Of a stretch of DNA of 45,060 nucleotides, positions 37,768-45,060 are shown in pieces. A program made the position numbers and the translations under genes. Under the pieces are notes generated by a model. That model was not told where the DNA came from, searched no databases, and saw only the letters and a list, made by a program, of their open reading frames with translations. This DNA is from Phycisphaeraceae bacterium (lineage in GTDB: Bacteria; Planctomycetota; Phycisphaerae; Phycisphaerales; UBA1924), in assembly GCA_021299385.1 (NCBI GenBank), contig JAJTGZ010000020.1:1-45060 (forward strand), given 5' to 3'. Each line of letters opens with the position of its first letter. The first letter of the stretch is position 1.

Positions 37768-38646
37768 CTACTTCTTCGTCCCCGGCTTCCCCTTTGCCGG
37801 GGCGGGCGCGGGCTGGGGCTCTCTTTCGGGCGTGGTGCTCGTGGCCGAGCCGATAGTCGGGCGTTGCAGTTCGTTCTCGAACCGCCCGGGGCTGAAGCGG
37901 TAGTCCCCCTCCTGATCGTGTGATTCCAGGTGCCCGTAGAGGCTCGTCCGCTGCACCGAACTGCGCACCGCGTTCGGGGCATCTTCGATGAGCGGGCAGT
38001 TGGCGACCGTCCCCTCGACGGTCCCCCAGCGCACCAGTTGGACTGGCTCATCGCCGCGCGTTGAGAGCAAGATCCAGTCGGCGTTGTTCGCCAGCGCCGA
38101 ACGCTCGCTCTTGTTCTTCATATCAAAGACCAGCGCCCCGGCAAAGGACTCATTCCCCTTCGGGGGCGCGCCGAGCTGGTCCCCGACCGGCCCTGTCCAC
38201 TTGCCCTCAAAGCCGTTAAAGACCACTACAACCTGCCCAGGCTGGAGCACGCACTTGGGGAACGTAAACCGCACCGCCCCGCTCTTGGCGTGCCCCTTCT
38301 TGTCCTTCTCGCTGGCCCGCTTGTCGCTGAGGGTGTAGCCCGCCAGGTCGATGGCGCGCTTGTGCGGGTTGACAATCTCGATGAACTCGTCCCCCGTTGC
38401 GTTCCGGGCACCATCGCCGTTGGCATCTCCCTCACTGCCCGTGGGCACGGCATAGAGCACCTCCGTAATCAGCGGGTGCGGGAAGGGGACCAACGGCTTG
38501 GCCTGCCCATCCTCACTCGCCTTGGCAGGCCCGGATGCCTGGGGCCTAGATGCCGGGGGCTTGGCGGGTTCTTTCGCGGGCGCTTGCCCGGGGGTCGGGT
38601 CCGCTGCGGCCAACAGGCTCAGGAGCATGATCGTGTGTGCGAGCAT
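37768..38646 (-). CDS. exported lamin-tail-domain (LTD) protein
   Basis: A 292-residue protein. The ATG at 38646 gives a short signal peptide (MLAHTIMLLSLLAAADP); earlier in-frame codons look non-coding. After a Pro/Ala/Lys-rich linker, residues about 80-240 form a lamin-tail-like domain: HPLITEVLYAVP, DANGDGARNATGDEFIEIVNPH, IDLAGYTLSD, FPKCVLQPGQVVVVFNGFEG and DWILLSTRG. The DANGDG segment is a likely calcium site. The end is Pro/Ala/Lys-rich (PAPAPAKGKPGTKK). LTDs are small immunoglobulin-like domains in secreted nucleases and surface proteins; this one carries no catalytic domain, so an adhesion or structural role is likely. It is divergent from the phage module. Confidence 0.75.
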   Translation of the reverse strand: MLAHTIMLLSLLAAADPTPGQAPAKEPAKPPASRPQASGPAKASEDGQAKPLVPFPHPLITEVLYAVPTGSEGDANGDGARNATGDEFIEIVNPHKRAIDLAGYTLSDKRASEKDKKGHAKSGAVRFTFPKCVLQPGQVVVVFNGFEGKWTGPVGDQLGAPPKGNESFAGALVFDMKNKSERSALANNADWILLSTRGDEPVQLVRWGTVEGTVANCPLIEDAPNAVRSSVQRTSLYGHLESHDQEGDYRFSPGRFENELQRPTIGSATSTTPEREPQPAPAPAKGKPGTKK

Positions 38647-38709
38647 GCCTGGAGGGTACACGAAACGGCGGGTTGGATATAGACATTTTTGTGCGATCGC
38701 CACGAATTT

Positions 38710-38723
38710 ACACAAATCTGTGT
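38710..38723. promoter_or_regulatory. palindromic site between the lamin-tail gene and the phage module
   Basis: ACACA-AATC-TGTGT is a perfect five-base inverted repeat in the AT-rich 250-base divergent region (38647-38895). It could be a regulator site for either gene. A poly-A tract (38754-38760) follows 30 bases later. Candidate only. Confidence 0.3.
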
Positions 38724-38895
38724 GCCTCCGTATGGACACCGAGCAAAGACCTGAAAAAAACCAAAGATCGTGCTTTTACATGTGGCGGATGCGTGCAAAC
38801 GGCCTGTGCGCGACGGTGCTGATCCCCGCCGGCGCGCGCACCGGCGCGGCCCCGGGGCCTGCTGTGTCAGGAACCCGTAACAGCAGGAGCACGCG

Positions 38896-40341
38896 ATGAA
38901 CGGCACCGACCAGACCAGCTTTGCAGAGGCCGCCGACGAGGGGATCGATCCGGGCGTGCTGGCCCACGCCATCGACTCGCACGAACGGCACACCAAGCCG
39001 AGGCTAGCGATGCTCTGGGACTACTACCGCAACCCGATGACCTTCACCACCCCCGGCGTGCGCGACGGGCGCGGCTACCGGCTTGGCCAGGAGCGCGGCC
39101 TGCCGTTACGGCTGAGCAATCCTGCCGCGCTGGGCATCGACAACGACGACCGCCTCCGCAGGCGCGAGGTCGTCATCGAGAACGACATTGCCTGGCGTGT
39201 GGGCACGATGATCGACTTTCTCTTCGGCAAGCCGATCCGCCTGGTCAGCACGGCGGCGGACGCGGGGCTGGCGCGCGAGATCGAGCGTGCGCTCGAGCGT
39301 GTCTGGGAGTCCAGCGGCGGGTTGACACTGCTGCAAGAGGCCGCGCTGTACGGGCACGTCTTCGGGCACGTTGACCTGCGTGTGCGCCGGGCCGATGAGC
39401 CTGGCGAGCGTGCGACGCTGCCCGAGCATGCCGTGCGCATCGATGTGCTCGACCCGAGGCAGACGGTGGTGCTGCACAGCGCCGAGGCGTTTGACACCCG
39501 TGATGCGGGGCCGATGGGCGTGGCGATCCGGCGTGCGACGAAGTTGCCCGGGCAGCGTGAGGTCTGGCACACGCAGGTGCTCACGCCAACGGGCGTGCTG
39601 ACGTTCAAGGACGCCGGGGACGGCGCTCGGCTGGTTGCCAGCGCACGCAACGGCGTGCGCCCCGGCGAGGTGCCGGTGGCGCACATCCAGAACGCCGCGA
39701 CGGGCGCAGGGTGGGCGGGCCTGGGCGAGGTCGAGCCGCTGGTGTCGTTGCAGGATGAACTGAACACACGCCTGAGCGACAGGGCCTATCGCGTAACGCT
39801 GCAGAGTTTCAAGATGTACCTGGTCAAGGGGCTGGGGCTGGGCGCGGGGGACCGGCCCGTCGGGCCGGGGCTGGTCTGGAGCACCGACAACCCCGACGCG
39901 CACATCGAGGCGTTCGGGGGGGACTCGGCCAGCCCCAGCGAGAGCGAGCACATCGAGCAGATCCGCGAGGCGATGGACAAGGTCTCGGCCGTGCCGCCGC
40001 TGGCGACGGGCGTGGTGCGGGCGCGGATCGGGAACCTCTCCAGCGAGAACGCGCTGCGATTGACGCTGCAGGGTCTGCTCTCGCGCACGGCACGCAAGCG
40101 GATCGCCTATGGGCGCGGCATCACGCGGGCGTGCGGGCTGGTGCTCGATGCGCTGCACGAAGCGGGCGTGCTGCGCACAAAGCCGACGGACCGCACCGTC
40201 CGCATCGAGTGGCCCGAGGCGATCACCGGCGACAGCGAGAGCGCAGTCCGCGGGGCCAAGGAGAAGCTGGAGCTGGGCATCACCAGGGAGCAGGTGCTTA
40301 CGGAACTCGGGTACGCCGCGGGGGACCCGGGGGTGCAGTAG
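38896..40341 (+). CDS. phage portal protein, SPP1 gp6-like
   Basis: A 481-residue portal-type protein. In phages, twelve copies form the ring at one capsid vertex through which DNA enters and leaves. The layout fits the SPP1 gp6 family: RLAMLWDYYRNPMTFTTPGVRD near the N-terminus, VIENDIAWRVGTMIDFLFGKPIRLVS, a central wing region (VRIDVLDPRQTVVLHSAEAFDT), PVAHIQNAATGAGWAGLGEVEPLVSLQDELNTRLSDRA, and SAVPPLATGVVRARIGNLSSENALRLTLQGLLSRTARKRIAYGRGI. The ATG at 38896 follows AGCAGGAG. Length and motifs look intact. No terminase gene precedes it; a lamin-tail gene lies upstream. Base composition is like the host's, suggesting long residence. Confidence 0.85.
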   Translation: MNGTDQTSFAEAADEGIDPGVLAHAIDSHERHTKPRLAMLWDYYRNPMTFTTPGVRDGRGYRLGQERGLPLRLSNPAALGIDNDDRLRRREVVIENDIAWRVGTMIDFLFGKPIRLVSTAADAGLAREIERALERVWESSGGLTLLQEAALYGHVFGHVDLRVRRADEPGERATLPEHAVRIDVLDPRQTVVLHSAEAFDTRDAGPMGVAIRRATKLPGQREVWHTQVLTPTGVLTFKDAGDGARLVASARNGVRPGEVPVAHIQNAATGAGWAGLGEVEPLVSLQDELNTRLSDRAYRVTLQSFKMYLVKGLGLGAGDRPVGPGLVWSTDNPDAHIEAFGGDSASPSESEHIEQIREAMDKVSAVPPLATGVVRARIGNLSSENALRLTLQGLLSRTARKRIAYGRGITRACGLVLDALHEAGVLRTKPTDRTVRIEWPEAITGDSESAVRGAKEKLELGITREQVLTELGYAAGDPGVQ

Positions 40342-40401
40342 ACGTGCGGGCGGGCGGTTGACACAAACACAAAGACAGGCAGACACAAAGGAGGCGGGCA
40401 C

Positions 40402-40818
40402 ATGAGCGATGGCACGGCAGGGCAGGGTGGGCAAGCAGGCGACGACGGCGAGGGGCTGGCGCAGAAGTTGATCGGTGAACTTGCGCAGGTCAAGGCGGAA
40501 CTGAGGCGGGCGCAGGAGGCGATCGGGGGTGTGGAGCGTCGGCGGACCGTCGAGCGTGCGGCCGTCGAGGCGCAGGCGCGGGACGTGCAGGCGGCGGCGG
40601 ACGCCATCGAGCAGCGTCTGTCGGCCGGTGCGACGGACGTTGCGCAGGCGTTGCGTGAGATCAAGCGCGAGAGGCCTGGGTTGTTCGGGGTGCCGGCGCG
40701 TGCGGGCGTGGAAGGGGGTGATGGTGCCGTGAGCCTGACGGCGCTGCGTGAGCGTGCGCGGACGGGGGATCGGGCGAGTTTGCTGCTGTATTTGCAGGCC
40801 CGTCGTGAGAAGCCGTGA
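40402..40818 (+). CDS. coiled-coil protein of the head module, possible scaffold
   Basis: A 138-residue protein. AAAGGAGG lies directly upstream of the ATG. Residues about 20-75 form a heptad-like helix (LAQKLIGELAQVKAELRRAQEAIGGVERRRTVERAAVEAQARDVQAAADAIEQRL), then ALREIKRERPGLF and a helical end. Its position between portal and capsid genes and its coiled coil are those of phage scaffolding proteins. No protease signature is seen, so it may be expelled uncleaved. Scaffold is an inference from position. Confidence 0.6.
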   Translation: MSDGTAGQGGQAGDDGEGLAQKLIGELAQVKAELRRAQEAIGGVERRRTVERAAVEAQARDVQAAADAIEQRLSAGATDVAQALREIKRERPGLFGVPARAGVEGGDGAVSLTALRERARTGDRASLLLYLQARREKP

Positions 40819-40924
40819 GGGTTTGGTTGTGGGTGTTGTGATGGGCGTGGGCGCCCGTCGGCGGTGATTTGAGGGTGTGGTGGAGTGGGTTTGGGTTGCA
40901 GGGAAGAACAAAGGAGATTTGCAC

Positions 40925-42088
40925 ATGCCGTTTACAGGAAAGAGCAGTTTCAATGCTGGGGCGGACTTGCCGGAGATTGCCGAGGACATTGCGGATTTGG
41001 TGGGGATCATCTCGCCGAGCGAGGCTCCGCTGCTGGACCACCTTGGTGATTCTGGGCGGTCTGCGGTGAGCACGGTGCACGAGTGGCTCGAGGACGAGCT
41101 GCTGCCGAACACCGACACGATTAACCAGACGACCTTCACGCCCAACGCGACGGACGCGACGGCGATCACGGTGGCCAACGGCTCACGGTTCCGCGCGGGG
41201 GACACGGTGCGGCCCAACGGTGCGCGTGAGGTGCTGCTGGTTACGGACGTTATCGGCAACGTGCTGACGGTGTCGCGTCGGTACGGGAGTTCGCCGGCCA
41301 GCGCGGTGAGCAACGGGCAGCGTCTGACGATCATCGGCAATGCGGCGCTGGAGGGTGACGATGCGCCGCCGGCGCGGTTTACCAACCGGGTGCGCAAGAG
41401 GAACTTCACGCAGATTTTCTCGGCCAGCGTGAGCGTGTCGGGCACCCTCGCGGCGGCGCGGAAGGTGGCGGTGGGCGACGAGGTGGAGTATCAGAAGGCC
41501 TCGCGTCTGCGTGAGTTGATCCGCGACCTGGAGAACAGCATGATCAACGGTGTTGCGCCGACGGCGACGCAGCAGGGGTCGGCAACGGTTCGGCGGACGA
41601 TGAGCGGGATTCTGCCGCAGTTGACCAGCAACGTGATGGTCCCGGGCGCGGGCGGGATCCCGGCCGGGGGCGGGCCGGGTACGGAGCTGAACGAGGGCGT
41701 GCTCAACGCGGCGTTGAGGCAGATCTGGGACGGCAGCAGCGGGCGCGTTGACACGATCGTCGTAGGCGGGACGATGAAGCGGCGGATCAATGCGTTCCTA
41801 ACGCCCTTGCGCGAGGCGAGCCTGAGCGAGGGGCGTTTCCGGGACATGGTCAGTGTCTACGAGAGCGACTTTGGCGCGTGCAAGGTGGTGCTGAGCCGGT
41901 GGATGCCGGCCGACACGGTGCTGCTGGTGGACAGCTCGCGCCTGGCGGTGCTGCCGCTGTCGGGCCGAAGCTTCGCGTACAAGCCGATGGGTGCCAGCGG
42001 GGACCGCGATAACGGTTTGGTCGTCGGTGAGTACACGCTGGAGCTGCGCAACGAGGCGGCGCACGGCCTGATCCGCGGGTTGACGTGA
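40925..42088 (+). CDS. major capsid protein, SU10-type (DUF5309-like)
   Basis: A 387-residue protein. AAAGGAGATTTGC precedes the ATG at 40925; an in-frame start 16 codons upstream is disfavoured. The N-terminus (DLPEIAEDIADLVGIISPSEAPLLDHLGDSG) and middle (RFTNRVRKRNFTQIFSASVSVSGTLAAARKV, DEVEYQKASRLRELIRDLENSMINGVAP, RRTMSGILPQL) match the SU10 major capsid/DUF5309 family, an HK97-like fold. The C-terminal part (VDTIVVGGTMKRRINAFL, VYESDFGACKVVLSRWMPADTVLLVDSSRLAVLPL) completes the domain. A separate head-maturation protease is not present. A strong hairpin follows the gene, so transcript levels may drop afterwards. Confidence 0.82.
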   Translation: MPFTGKSSFNAGADLPEIAEDIADLVGIISPSEAPLLDHLGDSGRSAVSTVHEWLEDELLPNTDTINQTTFTPNATDATAITVANGSRFRAGDTVRPNGAREVLLVTDVIGNVLTVSRRYGSSPASAVSNGQRLTIIGNAALEGDDAPPARFTNRVRKRNFTQIFSASVSVSGTLAAARKVAVGDEVEYQKASRLRELIRDLENSMINGVAPTATQQGSATVRRTMSGILPQLTSNVMVPGAGGIPAGGGPGTELNEGVLNAALRQIWDGSSGRVDTIVVGGTMKRRINAFLTPLREASLSEGRFRDMVSVYESDFGACKVVLSRWMPADTVLLVDSSRLAVLPLSGRSFAYKPMGASGDRDNGLVVGEYTLELRNEAAHGLIRGLT

Positions 42089-42109
42089 TGTCGGCGGCGG
42101 GGTGGCGCT

Positions 42110-42135
42110 CCCCGCGCCGCGAGAGCGGCGCGGGG
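42110..42135 (+). terminator. hairpin after the capsid gene
   Basis: A perfect 11-base-pair stem, CCCCGCGCCGC / GCGGCGCGGGG, with a GAGA loop, is followed by GGTTTGTTGG. It sits between the capsid gene and the next head gene and could partially terminate or protect the upstream transcript, giving excess capsid protein. Confidence 0.55.
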
Positions 42136-42187
42136 GGTTTGTTGGTGGTGTTGGTGTGGGGTTTGTGGTGCTTGCAGAAAGGGACGC

Positions 42188-42823
42188 ATGTTTGCCACTG
42201 ATCGAGACCTTCTGGTGATCGAGCCGCAGGCGTTTGCACGGCTGGCGTGGCTGGGGCAGCGGGTGTTGTCGGGGACGGGGAGCGTCAGCGGGACGGCGTT
42301 GACGCTGACGGGGGCGACGTTTGCCTCGCGCGGCATCGGCGTCGGGAGCGTGCTGCTGCTGGCGGGCGTGCCGGTGGAGGTGGTGGCGATCACCGGCGCG
42401 AGCACGGCGACGGTCTCGATCGCGCGTGCGGGGGTCAACGACCCGGCGATCGCCACGGGGCTGAGCGGGAGCGTCGCGGTGGCGGGCTTTACGTTCGGGC
42501 CGCAGATCGCGCTGGCGCACCGGCAGGTGATGCGGATGGTGGGCGTGGACCCCGACGGGGTGGTGCCGGGCAGTGTGGTGCCCGGGCAGGTCAAGAACCC
42601 GCGTGAGGTGGCGTGGCTGGAGGCCCTGCTGGCGCTGCGGCTGATCTATGCGGCGCAGGCCACGGCGGTGGGGCACGAGGCGCAGATGGACCGCTCGCTG
42701 CGGCTGCTGGATGATCGGCTGCGCTCGGCCGTGGGGGAGTTGCGCGTGCTCATCGACACCGATGGGGACGGGTTGGCCGACGTGGTGCGTGTGGTGGGTG
42801 TGGCGGGCGTGGTGAGGAACTAA
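42188..42823 (+). CDS. head-module protein, unknown (possible adaptor/completion protein)
   Basis: A 211-residue protein. GAAAGGGACGC precedes the ATG, a modest ribosome site. The N-terminal half (VLSGTGSVSGTALTLTGATFASRGIGVGSVLLLAGVPVEVVAITG) is a beta-rich, gly/val domain resembling a small barrel. The C-terminal half is helical (EVAWLEALLALRLIYAAQATAVGHEAQMDRSLRLLDDRL). It ends with DTDGDGLAD, a calcium-site-like motif. The helical part and its position after the capsid gene fit a head-tail adaptor. I cannot name a family. Confidence 0.55.
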   Translation: MFATDRDLLVIEPQAFARLAWLGQRVLSGTGSVSGTALTLTGATFASRGIGVGSVLLLAGVPVEVVAITGASTATVSIARAGVNDPAIATGLSGSVAVAGFTFGPQIALAHRQVMRMVGVDPDGVVPGSVVPGQVKNPREVAWLEALLALRLIYAAQATAVGHEAQMDRSLRLLDDRLRSAVGELRVLIDTDGDGLADVVRVVGVAGVVRN

Positions 42824-42835
42824 AAGGAGCGTGCG

Positions 42836-43234
42836 ATGCTGATCCTGGAGCCGGACGAGGTTGTCTGTGTTGGTGTGCGGTTGTCGGGTGTGCAGAGTGT
42901 CTCGGTCAACGAGGAGGCGTTGGAGGTGGTGGCCGAGGGTGGGGATGGTGGGCCGCACCTGACGTTCGTGGACGTGCCGCTGCAGCGTGTGCGGGTGGAT
43001 ATCCGCCAGAGTGTGCCCGAGGGTGATGCGTTTGCGTTATCCGTCGGGCTGGAGGGTGCCCTCTTGGTGCGCTGGTCGGCGGGGGGGCGTGGCGGGGACG
43101 TGCGCGGGATCAACGCGCGGGGTGTGGTCGTCTCGTCGCAGTACACCTTCGACAGCGGCAAGGGGGCGACGCGGGTGGTCAGCGTGGTGTGCGTCAGTGA
43201 TGACGGGGCGGCTTCGCCGGTGGTTGTGCAGTAA
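42836..43234 (+). CDS. head-module protein, unknown, beta-rich
   Basis: A 132-residue protein with AAAGGAG just upstream of the ATG and only 12 bases after the preceding stop. The sequence alternates beta strands (VVCVGVRLSGVQSVSVNE, HLTFVDVPLQRVRVDIRQSV, GALLVRWSAG, VVVSSQYTFDSGKGATRVVSVVCVSDDG), with no cysteine cluster or membrane segment. A decoration protein or head-completion protein is possible, but no family is recognised. Confidence 0.55.
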   Translation: MLILEPDEVVCVGVRLSGVQSVSVNEEALEVVAEGGDGGPHLTFVDVPLQRVRVDIRQSVPEGDAFALSVGLEGALLVRWSAGGRGGDVRGINARGVVVSSQYTFDSGKGATRVVSVVCVSDDGAASPVVVQ

Positions 43235-43250
43235 AAGGGAGGGGTGGGCA

Positions 43251-43652
43251 TTGGCAGAGACCTTTGTTGGACAGGATCTTTTCACGTCCGGGCCGAGGAG
43301 GTATGTTGTTGAGCCGATCGGGTTCATGGTCATCCCGCGTCTGCGGCTGAACCAGCCGGTCAGCGGGTCGGTCTCCCTGGGCCCGGCGGAACTGGGGGTG
43401 CAGGTCGTTGGCCGGCTGGTCGCCAAGGACGAGCCAAGCCTGGACGAACTGGTAGGGCCGATCCAAGAGCTCATGAGCGGCGCGGTGCCGGCGGTCGGGA
43501 CGCTCATCGATATGCAGGGGCATACGTACCTCGACATGTCGCTGGTGAGTTTCCAGCGTCGCGGCGGCGAGAAGGGCGCGGGGTTCGTTGACCGCGGGCG
43601 GGATTGTTCGCTGGCGTATGTCGCAAGGTTCCTGCGTTTGAACCCGATCTAG
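43251..43652 (+). CDS. head-module protein, unknown, TTG start
   Basis: A 133-residue protein. The start is read as TTG at 43251 because AAAAGGGAGGGG lies directly upstream and the preceding gene stops 17 bases earlier; no ATG is usable before residue 29. Residues include ETFVGQDLFTSGPRRYVVEPIGFMVIPRLRLNQPVSGSVSLGPAELGVQVVGRLVAKDEPSLDELVGPIQELMSGAVPAVGTLIDMQG, a mixed alpha/beta pattern. It ends AYVARFLRLNPI. I do not recognise a family; by position it may be a head-tail joining protein. It is the last gene of the module. Confidence 0.55.
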   Translation: MAETFVGQDLFTSGPRRYVVEPIGFMVIPRLRLNQPVSGSVSLGPAELGVQVVGRLVAKDEPSLDELVGPIQELMSGAVPAVGTLIDMQGHTYLDMSLVSFQRRGGEKGAGFVDRGRDCSLAYVARFLRLNPI

Positions 43653-43717
43653 TTCTGGATCGCTGATGAACATCGTGCGTTCTAAGTGGCCAACCCCACT
43701 CTTGCCCAACCCTTGCC

Positions 43718-43752
43718 CCTGCCTGCCAGAACGTTCTCGGGGAGGGGTTGGT
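43718..43752. terminator. copy 3 of the AACGTT palindrome family, between convergent genes
   Basis: CCCTGCCTG-CCAGAACGTTCTCGG-GGAGGGG, core at 43727-43741, has one mismatch to the 14-base palindrome seen at 13016 and 18444. It lies between the stop of the last head gene and the stop of the convergent phosphatase gene, so it could terminate both. Confidence 0.5.
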
Positions 43753-43773
43753 TGCAAGTCGTTGCCGCCGTTT

Positions 43774-45060
43774 TTAGCGAGTCGAGTCGGCGCGTGCGAC
43801 GATGAGTGTGCGGTCGTCGTCGATATTGCCGAGGTCGTGCGCGTTGACGGCGTCGAGCAGGGCCTGGAGGTGCTCCTTGGCCGTGGCACGCTCGGGGGCG
43901 AGGGCCTGGTCTAGGCGGTGGTAGCCGAAGAGGTGGCGGTCGGGGTCGAAGGCCTCGGTGATGCCGTCGGTGTAGAACGTCAGCACGTCCCCCTCGGCGA
44001 GCGTGATAGAAGTCTGGACGTAGTCGGCATCGGCGACAATGCCCAGCGGCAAGCCCTGGGCCTGATCCAACGGGATCAGCAGGCCATGGCCCGGGTCTTG
44101 GGGGTGCAGTGTGGTGGGTGGAGTGTTGTCTTGAGCGTTGATGGGCGAGAGGACGCAGGCGGGGTTGGCCAGGCGCAGGCGTGGGGGGTTGTGCCCCGCG
44201 CTGGAATAGGTCAGCAGGCGCGTCTGCGGGTCGTAGACGGCGTAGACGGCCGTGATGAACGTGCCGGAGAAGCGGGTGTAGCGCTCGCAGAGCTGCTTGT
44301 TGACGTAGATCATCCACTGGCGCGGTGAGATGCTCGGCGGTGGGGTCTTGGTGTCAACGGATTGGGTCCATGCCTGGTTGACGTGGGCGATGGCGTGGAG
44401 GATGGCCATGAGCACGGCGGCTGGGGTGCCGTGGCCTGAGACGTCGGCGATGAGGATGGCGAGTTTGCCGTCGGGGAGGTGGAAGAAGTCGAAGTAATCC
44501 CCGCCGGCTTGTTTGCTGGTCTGGTAGTGCGTGGCGATATCGAGGCCGACGTTGGTGGGCAGTTGCGTGGGCAAGAGTGAGCGCTGGATATCGGCGACGA
44601 CGCGGAGTTCGCGGTCGATGGCGTCGTAGGCCTCTTTGACCTTGCGGGTCAGGACGAGGCTGGCGGTTGCCCGGCCGAAGAGGTTGGACTGCCAGAAGAT
44701 TTCGGGGAAGCGTTCGGGGTCGAACCCGTGGGGCTGGTTTTTGAGCACGACGATCATGTTGAGCGCGACGCCGTTGTCGTACTGGGGGATGACGGCGATG
44801 GATCGCGCGTTGGCCAAGAGGTCCTCGGCGGGGTCGCCCGGTGGGACTTGGAAGTCTTGGATGATTTGGGGTGTGTCGGCGTAGAGGAGTTGGCCGAGGA
44901 TGCCTTGGGTGTAGATGGGGAACTTGCCGGGGTTTTTCCAGGGGTCGATGTTGACGGTCCAGGCGGTGGCGCGGGTGATTTTGTAGGCGGGTGCTTTGAG
45001 GTCTCGGCGTGAGACGGCGATCATCCCGTCGTTGCGTTGGAGCGCGCGGACGCGTTCGGC
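43774..45060 (-). CDS. SpoIIE/PP2C-type serine phosphatase with N-terminal GAF-like region, 5' end off the window
   Basis: At least 428 residues; the frame stays open to the window edge (codons for AERVRALQRNDG precede the ATG at 45024), so the true start is outside. The first part (MIAVSRRDLKAPAYKITRATAWTVNIDPWKNPGKFP...VIPQYDNGVALNMIVVLKNQ) resembles a GAF sensory domain. The PP2C/SpoIIE domain follows: DIQRSLLPTQLP, YQTSKQAGGDYFDFFHLPDGKLAILIADVSGHGTPAAVLMAILHA, TFITAVYAVYDPQTRLLTYSSAGHNPP, and LTFYTDGITEAFDPD with terminal DDRTLIVARA. These aspartates bind the two metal ions. Such phosphatases usually activate anti-anti-sigma factors in partner-switching systems. No anti-sigma gene is visible here. 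Confidence 0.88.
   Translation of the reverse strand, partial: AERVRALQRNDGMIAVSRRDLKAPAYKITRATAWTVNIDPWKNPGKFPIYTQGILGQLLYADTPQIIQDFQVPPGDPAEDLLANARSIAVIPQYDNGVALNMIVVLKNQPHGFDPERFPEIFWQSNLFGRATASLVLTRKVKEAYDAIDRELRVVADIQRSLLPTQLPTNVGLDIATHYQTSKQAGGDYFDFFHLPDGKLAILIADVSGHGTPAAVLMAILHAIAHVNQAWTQSVDTKTPPPSISPRQWMIYVNKQLCERYTRFSGTFITAVYAVYDPQTRLLTYSSAGHNPPRLRLANPACVLSPINAQDNTPPTTLHPQDPGHGLLIPLDQAQGLPLGIVADADYVQTSITLAEGDVLTFYTDGITEAFDPDRHLFGYHRLDQALAPERATAKEHLQALLDAVNAHDLGNIDDDRTLIVARADSTR

Noticed and set aside
39106-41445. 779-codon minus-strand frame opposite portal, scaffold and capsid genes
   Set aside because: It spans three well-supported genes, is low-complexity Arg/Pro/His, and has no domain.

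Overview
The window is high-GC bacterial chromosome and most likely comes from a member of the Phycisphaerae (Planctomycetota). This assignment is inference. It rests on three tandem secreted proteins with dockerin-like tails (AGPGQ...LTADDIIVFLN units, two ending in GC), two envelope proteins with a VPTPG variant of the PEP-CTERM tail, a divergent sigma-factor-like protein and palindrome-rich spacers. No ribosomal RNA or tRNA gene was found.

Layout. 0-9.5 kb is a secretome region: a formylglycine-generating-enzyme-fold protein with a sorting tail, the remnant of a secreted protein, a PlsC-type acyltransferase, and three large minus-strand exported proteins (14-repeat propeller, endonuclease/exonuclease/phosphatase fold, unknown). 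9.8-15.9 kb is housekeeping and DNA repair: dnaX with a probable -1 frameshift site, truD, and a class I photolyase divergent from a MerR/cobalamin-domain regulator. 15.9-17.1 kb has no protein gene; it holds tandem and inverted repeats and then rnpB on the minus strand. 17.2-28.4 kb carries small membrane proteins, a J-domain protein, a DUF695/RraB-type protein, a diguanylate cyclase, a second sorting-tail protein, a membrane zinc peptidase, an HtrA/DegP protease, a YhaM-like HD exoribonuclease, a divergent sigma-70-like protein and a PAP2 phosphatase. 28.7-38.6 kb has an isolated atpG, a glycogen-debranching enzyme, a CPBP protease, a lipoprotein, an overlapping metal-ABC/aminotransferase operon, a MraY/WecA-family transferase and a lamin-tail protein.

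38.9-43.7 kb is a compact phage-head-like module: SPP1-type portal, coiled-coil protein, SU10-type capsid protein and three small genes. No terminase, protease, tail or integrase gene is seen. It is followed by a SpoIIE/PP2C phosphatase that runs off the window end.

The most unusual items are as follows. (1) dnaX has an in-phase A AAA AAA heptamer with a stop codon and a GC-rich hairpin just downstream, and the tau C-terminal region lies open in the -1 frame. (2) The capsid module is minimal. (3) The sigma-like protein has extra helix-turn-helix segments and lacks the usual promoter-melting aromatics. (4) A CarH/LitR-like regulator without the canonical cobalamin histidine sits divergent from a photolyase. 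(5) Two families of dispersed palindromic intergenic elements recur across the window.
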